Below are positions 1 to 8,511 of a DNA stretch of 64,000 nucleotides, in pieces. The notes beneath the pieces were generated by a model. It saw nothing but the letters and a program-made list of their open reading frames with translations. It did no database searches and had not been told where the DNA came from. The DNA is from an uncultured Lachnospiraceae bacterium (GTDB taxonomy: Bacteria; Bacillota; Clostridia; Lachnospirales; Lachnospiraceae): the NCBI GenBank assembly GCA_910577275.1, contig CAJTMW010000020.1:1-64000 (forward strand), given 5' to 3'. How positions within the stretch are numbered: the first letter of the stretch is position 1; each line of letters opens with the position of its first letter. Position numbers and translations under genes: made by a program.

Positions 1-503
1 TCCCCGAAGCCTTTCTGCAGTACCGCTTCCAGGCTGGCGAAGGCCGCCTTTGCTTCCTCATAGTTCTTCCTGATAATGGAGACCGTAAGGTAACGCTCCT
101 GCTCGATACCCTGCTTCCCTTCCATAATCTTCCGCTCCATGATTTGGTTGTAGCAGTCACGCTCTTTATCATTCCCGTCGCCCTTCTTCTGGAATAAGAC
201 CTTCTCCCGTAAGGCTTTCATATTCCGATTCTTATTGTTGATAGTCACTTTAAATTCCACATCCATGGCATTTAAAAACTTGCAATAGCTTTCAAATATC
301 CCCACCTGCTCCGTCTCGCTGGTGGTGTTGTAGTTCACGTCCGAAAACAGGTAGCTTTTGCTGTAACGGTTCCCCGCCACCTCAAAGATGCCGTCCGGGG
401 CAATCTTAAGAATCTCGATGCACTCCTGTACGCTTTTCGGGGTTTTGTATAAAGGCTCCGCTGCCTTTTTGTAGATAGAAAATTTGTCCTGGAATAACCT
501 CAA
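1..503 (-). CDS. VirB4-like conjugation ATPase, N-terminal part (runs off left edge)
   Basis: The first 167 codons of a VirB4/TraE-type ATPase, which powers substrate transfer and pilus assembly in type IV secretion. The Walker motifs would lie outside the window. Visible N-terminal features match the family as I know it: a PDGIFEV segment, then SDVNYNTTSETEQVGIFE and a YCKFLNAMD segment. The chosen start is a TTG at 503 preceded by a strong AAGGAG eight bases away. An in-frame ATG at 581 would add 26 residues but has only a weak upstream site, so the start is uncertain. Its place downstream of PrgI and VirB6-like genes fits the order of a Clostridia ICE transfer operon, although a Fic cassette and two hairpins lie in between. 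Confidence 0.8.
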   Translation of the reverse strand, partial: MRLFQDKFSIYKKAAEPLYKTPKSVQECIEILKIAPDGIFEVAGNRYSKSYLFSDVNYNTTSETEQVGIFESYCKFLNAMDVEFKVTINNKNRNMKALREKVLFQKKGDGNDKERDCYNQIMERKIMEGKQGIEQERYLTVSIIRKNYEEAKAAFASLEAVLQKGFG

Positions 504-618
504 TCTGTCTGCTCCTTCCTTTTTATGCCGGAAAGGATGGGGAACTGCCTTTTTATTTACAATTAACTGGCTGTAAAGCATGGCGTTGTTTCCCATGCGG
601 CAATCCCTGTATGCAGAA

Positions 619-658
619 AGACCCGGCAAGGGGGCTTTCCGCACTCCCTTCCGGGTCT
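619..658 (-). terminator. Strong stem-loop in the virB4 leader
   Basis: The outer arms AGACCCGG (619-626) and CCGGGTCT (651-658) pair perfectly, and an inner AAGGG/CCCTT stem extends the helix. On the minus strand it is followed by TTTCTG only, so it may be a weak terminator, an attenuator or a processing structure ahead of virB4. Confidence 0.45.
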
Positions 659-806
659 GATGGTTGATAGTTTTTATATTTTATTTGATGGAATCCCTTT
701 CGTAGATTTCAACCACTTTTGTTTCTCTGGTAATCTGCCGCTTTTGTATAAATCATTTCAGGCTGACTTTCTTTCCTATGAAAATATCTGTAGAAACATT
801 TCCATG

Positions 807-839
807 AAAAAACACACCTAAAAGCTGTATTTAAGTGTG
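807..839 (-). terminator. Rho-independent terminator after the Fic gene
   Basis: On the minus strand a ten-pair stem (arms at 813-822 and 830-839, one G-U pair) has a seven-base loop and is followed by six T residues. It lies just past the Fic stop codon, so it should end the VbhA-Fic transcript before virB4. Confidence 0.7.
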
Positions 840-859
840 CTTAAATCCTCTGTATCCGG

Positions 860-1660
860 TTATCTTCCAAGTCCGGGGTCTTCCCTTTCTTTCTGTTTCA
901 GCAGCTTCCTGATTTCTTCCGCACTGCACTTCCGGCTCTGCCACCGCTCCCGGAAAATGACCTTCCTCACCTGTTCCTTCCCGGCCGGGCATCCGGCTTC
1001 CCTTATCCTGCGGATGGCATCCTTTTCTATCTCCCTGCCCCTTTCCATCGCATCCATTACGATACGGTATAGGTATTCCGGCTTGCGCCTGTCGCCAAGG
1101 TCTGAAAAAATGGCGCTTGCCGCCACCAGCGCATCCCTCATGTATTCCGCATTGTCCTTGAAAAGCCCGCTGTCAATATAAATCCCCTGTTCCTCTATGA
1201 ACATGGCACAGAAAGTAACCACCGTCCTTGTGTTCCCTTCACGGAAGGGGTGCGCTTTCCACAGTTCCGCCATATAGTCGGAAAACCTTTCAGCAGACTC
1301 ATCCATGGATGCATCCTGCCATCTATAGTTTCTCATTTTTTCCAAGGCGGATTCCGCATCCCCCTTAATATCAAAAACATCTGAATATTCCACGGAGATA
1401 CCGTTCAGTGCGTCCTCCGCCTTTTCGATATTTATGATACGTATCTTCCCCGCCCATTCGTAGATATCCTGGAAGATACGGTAATGCATCCGGCACAGGG
1501 CGGCAAAATCATACAATCCTATCATACGCCCGTCTTCCGCAATCTCCGAAAGCCGCAATGTCACATAATCGCTTTCCGCCTGCTGTAGTTTTTTGCTATC
1601 CCTGATATCCAGAAGGTTTTTTAAAACCTCCATATCCGGGTAAAGGTATGGGTCTCGCAT
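860..1660 (-). CDS. Fic family AMP-transferase toxin
   Basis: A 266-residue Fic-domain protein. The active-site motif HPFREGNTRT is near residue 137, with the catalytic His and the phosphate-binding GN present; the T in GNTR in place of G is common in VbhT-like and cell-filamentation Fic proteins. Fic enzymes usually transfer AMP from ATP to hydroxyl side chains of target proteins. A small VbhA-like antitoxin gene lies six bases upstream, so the two form a toxin-antitoxin pair. The basic C-terminal tail (about residues 205-266) has no recognised domain. The pair has its own terminator and sits as a cassette inside the transfer operon. The target is unknown. Confidence 0.85.
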   Translation of the reverse strand: MRDPYLYPDMEVLKNLLDIRDSKKLQQAESDYVTLRLSEIAEDGRMIGLYDFAALCRMHYRIFQDIYEWAGKIRIINIEKAEDALNGISVEYSDVFDIKGDAESALEKMRNYRWQDASMDESAERFSDYMAELWKAHPFREGNTRTVVTFCAMFIEEQGIYIDSGLFKDNAEYMRDALVAASAIFSDLGDRRKPEYLYRIVMDAMERGREIEKDAIRRIREAGCPAGKEQVRKVIFRERWQSRKCSAEEIRKLLKQKEREDPGLGR

Positions 1661-1666
1661 CCTGCC

Positions 1667-1837
1667 TCACTCCTTCATCTTGTACCGCCTGTCAAGCGCC
1701 TCCTTTATCCCTTCCATGGTAATCTCCCCGCGCTTTTCCTTCTCGATCAGTTCCCTCATTTCCGGCGTAGGCTCAAGGCCGTCAACCTTTATCATCCCAA
1801 TGGCATAATCCCATTTTTTATCCCTGCTTACCAGCAT
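1667..1837 (-). CDS. VbhA-type antitoxin of the Fic toxin
   Basis: A 56-codon gene starting at ATG 1837 after an AAAGGAG site, with its stop six bases before the Fic start. The protein has the antitoxin VbhA layout: a first helix ending in KVDGLEPT, then a short helix and a RGEITMEG turn leading into a last helix. In VbhA proteins the [ST]xxxE[GN] motif of the first helix places a glutamate in the Fic active site to block ATP; here the equivalent spot reads MIKVDGL, so Asp replaces Glu. This may weaken inhibition. It aligns by eye with the N-terminus of the Fic protein at 33,787-34,908, where the antitoxin is fused to the toxin. Confidence 0.8.
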   Translation of the reverse strand: MLVSRDKKWDYAIGMIKVDGLEPTPEMRELIEKEKRGEITMEGIKEALDRRYKMKE

Positions 1838-1911
1838 ATAAGACCGCTCCTTTCCTGATGCTGTTTATAGTATAACACAGGCATGGCAAAATAGCCATGA
1901 TAAACCTGTGT

Positions 1912-2424
1912 TTATCTTTTCCTTCCCCTTTCTTTATGTACGGTTTTCCGTTTCGGATTTCCTGCCATTTCCTTTAGTTTCTCCTTAATCCGCTCTTTCC
2001 GCATCTGCTTCCGCTCTTCTTTTATCTTTCTGACTGCCGCCCGTTTCTGCGCTTCTTCCCTTGCACGGATTTCTTCCCGCATTTCCCGGTAGCCGCTGGC
2101 TTTAAAAACCAGTGCCTTATTCCTGAAAATGCTCCTCATGTACCGGGTGAATACTTCCGTAAATCCCATGCCATTGTAGGAATAAAAGCCACACAGGGCA
2201 ATAGGCGCCACAATGGGAACCGCCACATAACAGCTAAAGGTCAGCCCGATTTTTTCATACAGTAAAAATACAATCAGGCACCCGCCTCCAAGGGCTAATA
2301 CGGAATAGATAAGCTGCTTTGCCGTAAGCCCCATTGCCACGCTCTCCTGATATTTCTCTATGTCCTTATTAATCTCAATAATCAATCTGTCTCCTTCCTG
2401 CCGGGAGATGGGATTTTGTATCAT
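1912..2424 (-). CDS. PrgI family conjugal transfer membrane protein
   Basis: A 170-residue protein of the PrgI family, a small inner-membrane component of Gram-positive type IV secretion systems. It opens with a hydrophilic stretch, then has two close membrane segments at about residues 34-54 and 63-83, an FTEVFTRYMRSIF segment, and a very basic Lys/Arg/Glu-rich C-terminus (about 110-170) likely to be cytoplasmic. PrgI genes usually sit directly before virB4; here the VbhA-Fic cassette intervenes. No strong Shine-Dalgarno site is seen before the ATG at 2424, so translation may depend on coupling or on another start. Confidence 0.85.
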   Translation of the reverse strand: MIQNPISRQEGDRLIIEINKDIEKYQESVAMGLTAKQLIYSVLALGGGCLIVFLLYEKIGLTFSCYVAVPIVAPIALCGFYSYNGMGFTEVFTRYMRSIFRNKALVFKASGYREMREEIRAREEAQKRAAVRKIKEERKQMRKERIKEKLKEMAGNPKRKTVHKERGRKR

Positions 2425-2570
2425 TTATATTGCCAAAGGCTGGCTCACAATCGTAGCAGTATTTATTATCTTTCCCTCTCCCCGGCTCTTCCATTTTTCT
2501 TTTACTTTTGGCAGAAGTTTTTCTGCTGAATTTCCTGTTCCACCTTTTTACTTCAACTGCTTTCTTTCTG

Positions 2571-3413
2571 TTACAATCCCAATGCCCTGCCTGTCAGTGA
2601 CTGTGCGCCCTTACATGCCCCTACCGTTAAAGCTATGGTAAAGGTAATCTCACAAAGATAGATGAGTACCTGCGCCCAATCCGCATAGCCGCCCGTGAAG
2701 GACGGGAGCCCTGCGCTGATAAAAGCGTTGCAGATGAGGATTGCCAGCGCCATGGTCACAGCCTCCATTACTACCGACAGGAAATACTTAAAATACCGGA
2801 CACAGGTGCTGCTCACTATCCGGTTTCCCGCAAGGGTGGAAAAGGCAATCGCCGCCAGCGGCACAATCACCATGATTTTCAGGAAGCGGAAGTACACCGT
2901 GTAGATAATGAAAAACCCGCATATCAGGATGATGAGTGATAGTATTACCGATAAAATCAGGAACACAAGGCTGGTTGCAAAGCTGAGGTTTTCTATCACC
3001 TCCGCTTCCCCTGCCCCGATACCGGCCTGTGCCATGGTGGTATTCCCAAGGTGGCTTACCATTGCGCCGATACTGCTGAAAAACGCTTTCAGTATGGTAA
3101 GGTTGTTCGCCACAAGCCACTGTGCTATCCCAAGGCGGAGCAGCATACGCAGCATTGCCTCAAAGCGGAACTCGCTCTTGATATCCACGCTCTCCGCACA
3201 AAATCCAATCACGAAGAACAGCACCACAAGGCCGCTCCCCACTCCTACGAACAAAGGCTGTAAGCCCTCCACCACCGCCCACGGCCCGCCTCCCTTGAAG
3301 GATACCGGCGACTGCCCAAGCAGGGAGAACACAAGGTTTATCTGGTTGTTCCAGAATCCCAGCACCATCTCCAACAGGGCAAGGATGTCATCCCCAAGCT
3401 TAAATATCTCCAT
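2571..3413 (-). CDS. VirB6/TrbL-like multi-spanning transfer protein
   Basis: A 280-residue polytopic membrane protein with five to six hydrophobic segments, consistent with the VirB6/TrbL-type channel protein of Firmicute ICEs. Residues 1-40 are amphipathic, and later segments include a GLVVLFFVIGF stretch and a long LVFLILSVILSLIILICG stretch. It is directly downstream of the Maff2/TrbC-like gene with a 14-base gap, the usual order in this ICE family. The role as part of the mating-pore membrane complex is inferred from family and context. Confidence 0.8.
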   Translation of the reverse strand: MEIFKLGDDILALLEMVLGFWNNQINLVFSLLGQSPVSFKGGGPWAVVEGLQPLFVGVGSGLVVLFFVIGFCAESVDIKSEFRFEAMLRMLLRLGIAQWLVANNLTILKAFFSSIGAMVSHLGNTTMAQAGIGAGEAEVIENLSFATSLVFLILSVILSLIILICGFFIIYTVYFRFLKIMVIVPLAAIAFSTLAGNRIVSSTCVRYFKYFLSVVMEAVTMALAILICNAFISAGLPSFTGGYADWAQVLIYLCEITFTIALTVGACKGAQSLTGRALGL

Positions 3414-3427
3414 AAATCTACGCCCCC

Positions 3428-3772
3428 TTAGAATCCGAGGAAGGTCATCACTGCGGAGATGGCCGCCATGATAAGCCCTGCCACAATCCCCTTAAGGGCG
3501 GAGTTCATGGACGAGGAATCCTGCTGCTGGTATGCCTGTGCGAACTCCATCACGTTCTTTGCAAGGACAATCACGCCCACTGCACCAATAATGGAAAGCA
3601 CCAGCGTTTTCAGGTTGTTGATGGGGTTAAGCACTTCCGATACCCCGGACGCATGGACAGGCAGGGCATACATGGATACGGCTGTGATGATACCTGCCGC
3701 CATGGGTACGATACGTTTTTTGAATCTGCCTTTTTTACTGAATGTGATCACGGTTATAGTTTCTCTTTTCAT
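3428..3772 (-). CDS. Maff2/TrbC-like small membrane protein, candidate pilin
   Basis: A 114-residue protein with a basic N-terminus, a signal-like hydrophobic segment with a likely cleavage after VHA (about residue 41), and two further hydrophobic segments (about 57-72 and 92-113). This layout matches Maff2/TrbC-VirB2-type proteins, which are candidate pilins or pore subunits. The phrase LKTLVLSIIGAVGVIVLAKN is typical. It is the first gene of the VirB6-PrgI-VirB4 run and follows virD4 after a gap of about 280 bases. Pilin function is an inference. Confidence 0.75.
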   Translation of the reverse strand: MKRETITVITFSKKGRFKKRIVPMAAGIITAVSMYALPVHASGVSEVLNPINNLKTLVLSIIGAVGVIVLAKNVMEFAQAYQQQDSSSMNSALKGIVAGLIMAAISAVMTFLGF

Positions 3773-3843
3773 AATAATTGGTTTCCTTTCTCTGATAAAA
3801 AATATGATTATTGGCTACTTTGGTTTCGCTTTAGACTGGCTGC

Positions 3844-3981
3844 CTATAGTAAGATTTTGCAGAATATTTCTATTAAGTCTGGTTCTGTTTTCTGCCCTGT
3901 TCCAGGCTGATTCTGTCTTGTTACAGGCTGGCTTTTATTATCTTTTGTCCTCTTATCTTCCGCTTCCGGGCTGGCTGTCAT
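3844..3981 (-). CDS. Possible small hydrophilic ORF between virD4 and Maff2
   Basis: A 45-codon open frame (start ATG 3981, stop TAG 3844-3846) in the gap between virD4 and the Maff2-like gene. The product would be polar, rich in Gln, Lys, Asn and Thr, with two Q-P repeats. The upstream site (GGATAGAGA) is weak. No family is recognised, and it may be untranslated spacer. Confidence 0.25.
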   Translation of the reverse strand: MTASPEAEDKRTKDNKSQPVTRQNQPGTGQKTEPDLIEIFCKILL

Positions 3982-4054
3982 TATTTCTCTATCCTTTGGG
4001 CTGGTTTCTTTCTATCTGAAAATGATGGCTTTCTAAATTATTTTGACTGGATAT

Positions 4055-5881
4055 CTATTTCTCCGGCGGTGTATTCCCAAGCGCAATCAAATCCTCCGCC
4101 CTGATAGTGGTGATGATGACATTCCCATCCTCCCCGGCTTCCTTTTTCAGGCGTTCCGCTGTTTCTTTATCTATGATATCCATGCCGTTTTTCTTCCGGG
4201 GATTGTGGACGTACCACTTTCCCTCACCGTCACCGCTTCGTTTAAACATGGGATGCTTAAACGTATTGAACTTAAAATCAATCACAGGGTCACAGCCACG
4301 GATCAGGACAATGCACTTTTTATTATCCAGTTTCCTTACTTCATCGGGCGTCATAAGCTCACGGCCAAGGACATCATAATTTCTGCTGGAGCTGCCTCTT
4401 TTCCCCAGCGTCTCCCCGCTGCTCCACTTGTCTATGGTGGACTTCCCCAACAATTCACTGATATATTTGTGGCTGGAACTCTCGTTGCCGCCAAGGTATA
4501 CCAGAGTGTCCGCATTGCCGGGGATGGTCTCCCATCCATCCTTAAAAAGTTCCTTAATCTGTGCGATATTCTGCACCACAATTACGTTGGATATCTCCCG
4601 GCTCCGCATGGTGCTTAGGAAATTCAGGTAGGAATCCGGCAGGGGCGTGTTATAAAATTCATCAAGGTACATGCTCACATGAAGCGGGAGCCTGCCGCCA
4701 TATTTCGTATCCGCCTGAAAATATAACTCCTGCATCAACTGCTCGTAGAGCATCCCAATCAGGAACGCATAGGATTTATCCGAATCCGGCGTGACAATGA
4801 AAAGTGCTGTCTTTGTCTTTTTGTCGCTGTTCTTCCCTGTTCCTAACTCCCCGAAACGCAGTTCGTCTGTTTCCAGAAGTTATTTTATATCCTTATTTTC
4901 GAGAAAAGCAAGCCTTGCGTTGACGCTGATGATGATGCTCTTAATGGTATTGTCCGCACCGTCCATGACCTTCCGGTACTGGCGCACTGCCGGGTGGTCT
5001 CCCCCTAATGGGTTTGTCCTTGCAAGAAGTTCAAAGCGGCGGTCAAGTCTGCTGGGCTCGTCTTTCTCCCGCTTTGCCTCCGCTAACAGTTCCAGCACGG
5101 ACACGATATTTTTCCTGCCCGGAGGCATCTCCATCCACACATAGTAAAACAATGCCTGCAAAAACAGGCTTTCGGACTTTTCCCAGAACGGGTCACTGCT
5201 GCTGCTCTTTTTCGGGGTGGTGTTCTTCATCAGGTTTGTGATTAATTTGATTACGTCTGTCTCTGTCCTTATGTAGGCAAACGGGTTATATTTATTGCTT
5301 TCCTTCGGGTTTATCAGATTGAACACTTTTATCTGATACCCGTTTTCTCTCAGGTAATTTCCCGCACTCCCAAGCAGTTCCCCTTTCGGGTCAGTGGCGG
5401 CAAAACTGCCCTGCATCTCCATAATGTTACACTTGATGAGGAACATGCTCTTGCCTGCGCCGGAGCCGCCGATACAGAAAACGTTGTTGTTCCGCATAGT
5501 CTTCCGGGCGTTCATGGAAAGGCGCAGGTTCTGGGAAAGGATACGGTGGTAATTTGCCTTATCCCCAAGCTGTTTTGTCAGCATTGCCGCCTCCGCCCAT
5601 CTTGCCGAGCCATGCTCCTTCCCGAAACGGTAATTCTTCCTGTTTGTCTTCTGTACCATGAGATGCAAAAATGCTGTTAAAAATACACCTGCCATGGCAT
5701 ATGGGGTATATGCCGTCATTCTTATTTCCAGCGGATGCGCCATCTGTTCCTTAAGTGCCGGAATAAGAGTATAAAGCGTCATATCCGGGTGGAGGATGCT
5801 GCCGAGGAAGAATCCTAAATATACACACCCGGCAATCACAATCCCATAAAAAAGACAGGTAAACACGTTAATTCTTTTCAA
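4055..5881 (-). pseudogene. VirD4/TraG-type coupling protein, interrupted by an in-frame TAA
   Basis: The type IV coupling protein, which brings the relaxase-DNA complex to the secretion channel. The frame is open for 609 codons apart from one TAA at 4880-4882. The first 333 codons contain two N-terminal membrane segments, the Walker A motif GGSGAGKS and the DPKGELL segment. Past the stop, the same frame continues at once with a normal family sequence: TALFIVTPDSDKSYAFLIGM, the Walker B-like MYLDEFYN and the VVQNIAQIKELF segment. So this is a nonsense change (probably from CAA or GAA), not a frameshift. An internal ATG at 4753 could give only a C-terminal piece. Unless the stop is read through or is a sequencing error, the ICE cannot use its own coupling protein. 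Confidence 0.85.
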
Positions 5882-5885
5882 GCGC

Positions 5886-7052
5886 TCACCTGCCTTTCAC
5901 TGGCTGTCTGACTTCTCTTACAGTTTTTGCCTTTTCCACTGGTCTTTCTGACTTTGCCGGATTTTTTCTTTCTTCCCGGCTGCTATTTTTTACTTCTGTT
6001 TTTTCAGCTTCCGAATAAAGATTCCCTTCATCCCTACCATATCTCTGTGCTGACGGTTCGCCTGCTTCCGGCTGTTTTCTTCTTTCCATGCTGTCATGCT
6101 CCTGTTCCCTGTCGCCGGATTTATGCTCCATGGCGGTACGGATATTGGCATTGGCCTGATCGAAATAGCCGTGGTAAATCTCATTGCCCGTCATCCGCAT
6201 CATTTCCTCCCCATGTTCCGTGTATATCTTCATTTCCTCTTTCTTTTTCAGGAACGCCAACGCCGTCCTGCTCCCGTCCGGAAAGAAAAAGTCTTCTTTC
6301 GGGATATGGATAAATTTACCTGTCTGCCGTGGGAGCCTCACCACCACATAATCTTCTGTCTCCTTTGTGATCAGCTTGCTTGTGATTGTAATGGGATCAT
6401 GTTCCCCGGACTGGTAATGGTTCAATACATCCAGCCGTTTGTCTAAGGGGAGAGCTTCGATATCCTTCATTTTCAGATACCCGGTATCCATCCACTCCGG
6501 CTTTTTCCCTGTTCCCATACCGCTAACGGAGTATGCCCTATCCCCCGTATTTCTCTGTGTACCTCCCGCTTCTTTCCCCGCTTTCTCCATTCCTTCCGTC
6601 CTCCCCTGCCGTGTCTCTTCATAGAATTTATCTATATCTTTGTCGGAGGCCTCCTGCATATACTCCCCTAACCCCATAACCTGCCCCTCTTTCAGCTTTT
6701 CAATCAAAGCATTCATCCGTGGCAGGGATTCCGCATGGAAAGCAATCTCCCTCATGCCGTCCTTATTAAAATCCGGGAGCCGGGAAAAAAGGATTCCATA
6801 CTTCTTCGCCATGGCCTCCACCTTCTTAAGCTGCTCCTCCGGGAACTTGAATACGTGCATATCGCCGCCACGTTTTAACAGGTTTTTCATGGACGTCTTC
6901 CCTTCCATCTTCTCCCTTGCAAGGATTCCCACAATCAGTTTTGCAAGCTGTTTCAGCGGCTTTATCCCCACACCGGCAACACGCAGGAACAAGTCTGTTC
7001 CGTCAAACAGGATGCGGATAACCTGTACCGCATCCGTGATCTCACTGCTCAT
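5886..7052 (-). CDS. PcfB/DUF3801 family conjugation protein
   Basis: A 388-residue protein of the PcfB (DUF3801) family, found beside the coupling protein in Firmicute conjugative elements and thought to help relaxosome docking. The N-terminal half has the family pattern: an FLRVAGVGIKPLKQLAKLIV segment, then KTSMKNLLKRGGDMHVFKF and ARY-type switch-like residues around KKYGILFSRLPDFN. The C-terminal half is acidic/basic and low in complexity. The start at 7052 is chosen because its ATG overlaps the upstream TGA (ATGA), a sign of translational coupling; a longer frame to 7205 only overlaps the upstream gene. It is four bases upstream of virD4. Confidence 0.75.
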   Translation of the reverse strand: MSSEITDAVQVIRILFDGTDLFLRVAGVGIKPLKQLAKLIVGILAREKMEGKTSMKNLLKRGGDMHVFKFPEEQLKKVEAMAKKYGILFSRLPDFNKDGMREIAFHAESLPRMNALIEKLKEGQVMGLGEYMQEASDKDIDKFYEETRQGRTEGMEKAGKEAGGTQRNTGDRAYSVSGMGTGKKPEWMDTGYLKMKDIEALPLDKRLDVLNHYQSGEHDPITITSKLITKETEDYVVVRLPRQTGKFIHIPKEDFFFPDGSRTALAFLKKKEEMKIYTEHGEEMMRMTGNEIYHGYFDQANANIRTAMEHKSGDREQEHDSMERRKQPEAGEPSAQRYGRDEGNLYSEAEKTEVKNSSREERKNPAKSERPVEKAKTVREVRQPVKGR

Positions 7053-7357
7053 CTGCCCTCCCCTTTCTCCTGCCCCTTGGACTGGTGCATTTCTTTCTGG
7101 TGCTGGTACTGGCGGTCTTGCGCCTGTGCAAGTTCCTTTTGTAAAGAAAACATTGCCGCCTCCATGGCGTTCCCGGCTTCCTTTGCCTCCGCCGCCTGAC
7201 GGCATAATCTACTTAAAACTGTATTCCTCTGCCCCGCCTTTTCCGTGCTGTTGTCGGAAAGCAGGACGCTGTTAATCTCTATGGACTGCGCCAGCTTTCC
7301 GCTCTTCTTTCGGAAATCTTCTGATGCGTATAAAAATGCCTGCAATTTTCCTGTCAC
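7049..7357 (-). CDS. Small ICE protein of unknown function
   Basis: A 102-residue, mostly helical, charged protein with a Gln/Lys/Glu-rich tail. It overlaps the gene before it and the gene after it by four bases each (ATGA), so it lies in one tightly coupled operon with the PcfB-like gene and the relaxase. No recognised domain. A role in the relaxosome or coupling step is suggested only by position. Confidence 0.6.
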   Translation of the reverse strand: MTGKLQAFLYASEDFRKKSGKLAQSIEINSVLLSDNSTEKAGQRNTVLSRLCRQAAEAKEAGNAMEAAMFSLQKELAQAQDRQYQHQKEMHQSKGQEKGEGR

Positions 7358-8481
7358 TTCCCCTGCCGCCCCCTTTCGTTCAAAATCTTCATAGTCATAC
7401 GCAGCTCCCTGATCTTCTCCGCATCCATGGTTCCATTGGAAAGCAGGAGAAGCTGTTCCTCATTAAGGCCGTCCTCTATGCCAAGGCGTATCTCAGCAAT
7501 CTGCCCTGCGTCCAGCTCCCCGGCCAGTTTCTCCATCAGGCCCGGTTTTTTTCGGGTAAACAGAAAGCGAAAAGAATTGAAAATATTTTGCTTCATTCCA
7601 CTTTCATTTTTTACCATACTTACTTCCGGCTGACCGATGTTTGCTGTTGACCGGCGGGCTTCCGTTCTCTTACCGTTATTTATCTCCTGATTCCGCTGTA
7701 CATTTCTATTCTCCTGCACATATCTGACCTGATTCTCCTGTAATTCTGTTACAAGTGACTGCTGTGCCAGTAGCTGCTCATGAAGATGCTTATTTTCCCC
7801 TTCCATCTCCCGAAGTCTCCTGTTCGTCTCTTCCCGTTCCTCCAAAAACCGCTCCGCATCCTCCCTTGCCTGCCGGAACTGTTCTTCCAGTTCCAGATAG
7901 TAAGCGTCGGCGGTCATATCAGCATCAGCTTCTGTCTCTGCTTCCGCTACCGCTCCCTTTTGCGGTTCTGAAAAGATATCCGGCTTTTCTTCCATGGATT
8001 TCTTTAAATCCTCTATGAAACTGTTTTGTCTCGAAAGGCTCTCCTTCAATTCCCGTACCGCTTCCGTAATAAACTGCATCTTCTCCCCGAATTTTTCAGG
8101 AAGAAGTTCCCTCTCCTGCATAAGGGGCAGTATCTTCTCCCGTAACTCTATGGGGAGCATATCCTTCTGGTAGGCTTCCTTCAATGCGTAGAGCGGTATG
8201 CCTGATTTCAGGGCTTCCAGTATGATCCTCCCGGTCTCCCCCTGATGGATGGCGGAGAGAAATTGTGCCGCCTCCACACCGTAGTCTTCCTTCATGGCCG
8301 TGAACATATTTTCCATGGTCTCCGCCGGAAGTGCTGTATTTTCAAAAAGCTGTAAGTAATCTGCACTGATGCCATAAGCAATAGCATCCATCACAATCTT
8401 AAGCTCTTCCCCGCAGAAATCTTTGGATTTGAAATAGGCAGCCTGTTCCTGTCTCGTCATATCCTTTAAATTTTTACCCAT
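7354..8481 (-). CDS. Coiled-coil ICE protein of unknown function
   Basis: A 375-residue protein between the relaxase and the PcfB-like gene. Residues 1-165 contain repeated helical units of the kind seen in other ICE proteins (SADYLQLFENTALPAETM, then SGIPLYALKEAYQKDMLP and related units, each with an MxxIxxG-like turn). Residues 190-270 form a likely coiled coil rich in Glu, Gln and Arg. The C-terminus (about 315-370) repeats the ELDAGQIAEIRLGIEDGLNE type of motif. I do not recognise an enzyme. The start at 8481 has an AAAGGAA site. It may be a structural or scaffold partner of the relaxosome. Confidence 0.6.
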   Translation of the reverse strand: MGKNLKDMTRQEQAAYFKSKDFCGEELKIVMDAIAYGISADYLQLFENTALPAETMENMFTAMKEDYGVEAAQFLSAIHQGETGRIILEALKSGIPLYALKEAYQKDMLPIELREKILPLMQERELLPEKFGEKMQFITEAVRELKESLSRQNSFIEDLKKSMEEKPDIFSEPQKGAVAEAETEADADMTADAYYLELEEQFRQAREDAERFLEEREETNRRLREMEGENKHLHEQLLAQQSLVTELQENQVRYVQENRNVQRNQEINNGKRTEARRSTANIGQPEVSMVKNESGMKQNIFNSFRFLFTRKKPGLMEKLAGELDAGQIAEIRLGIEDGLNEEQLLLLSNGTMDAEKIRELRMTMKILNERGRQGK

Positions 8482-8511
8482 CTGATTTCCTTTCCGATCG
8501 TTCCGTTATTT

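Noticed and set aside
3459..4019. A 186-codon plus-strand frame opposite the Maff2-like gene and the gap after it
   Set aside because: Most of it is antisense to a recognised transfer protein; the rest is hydrophobic by composition only.
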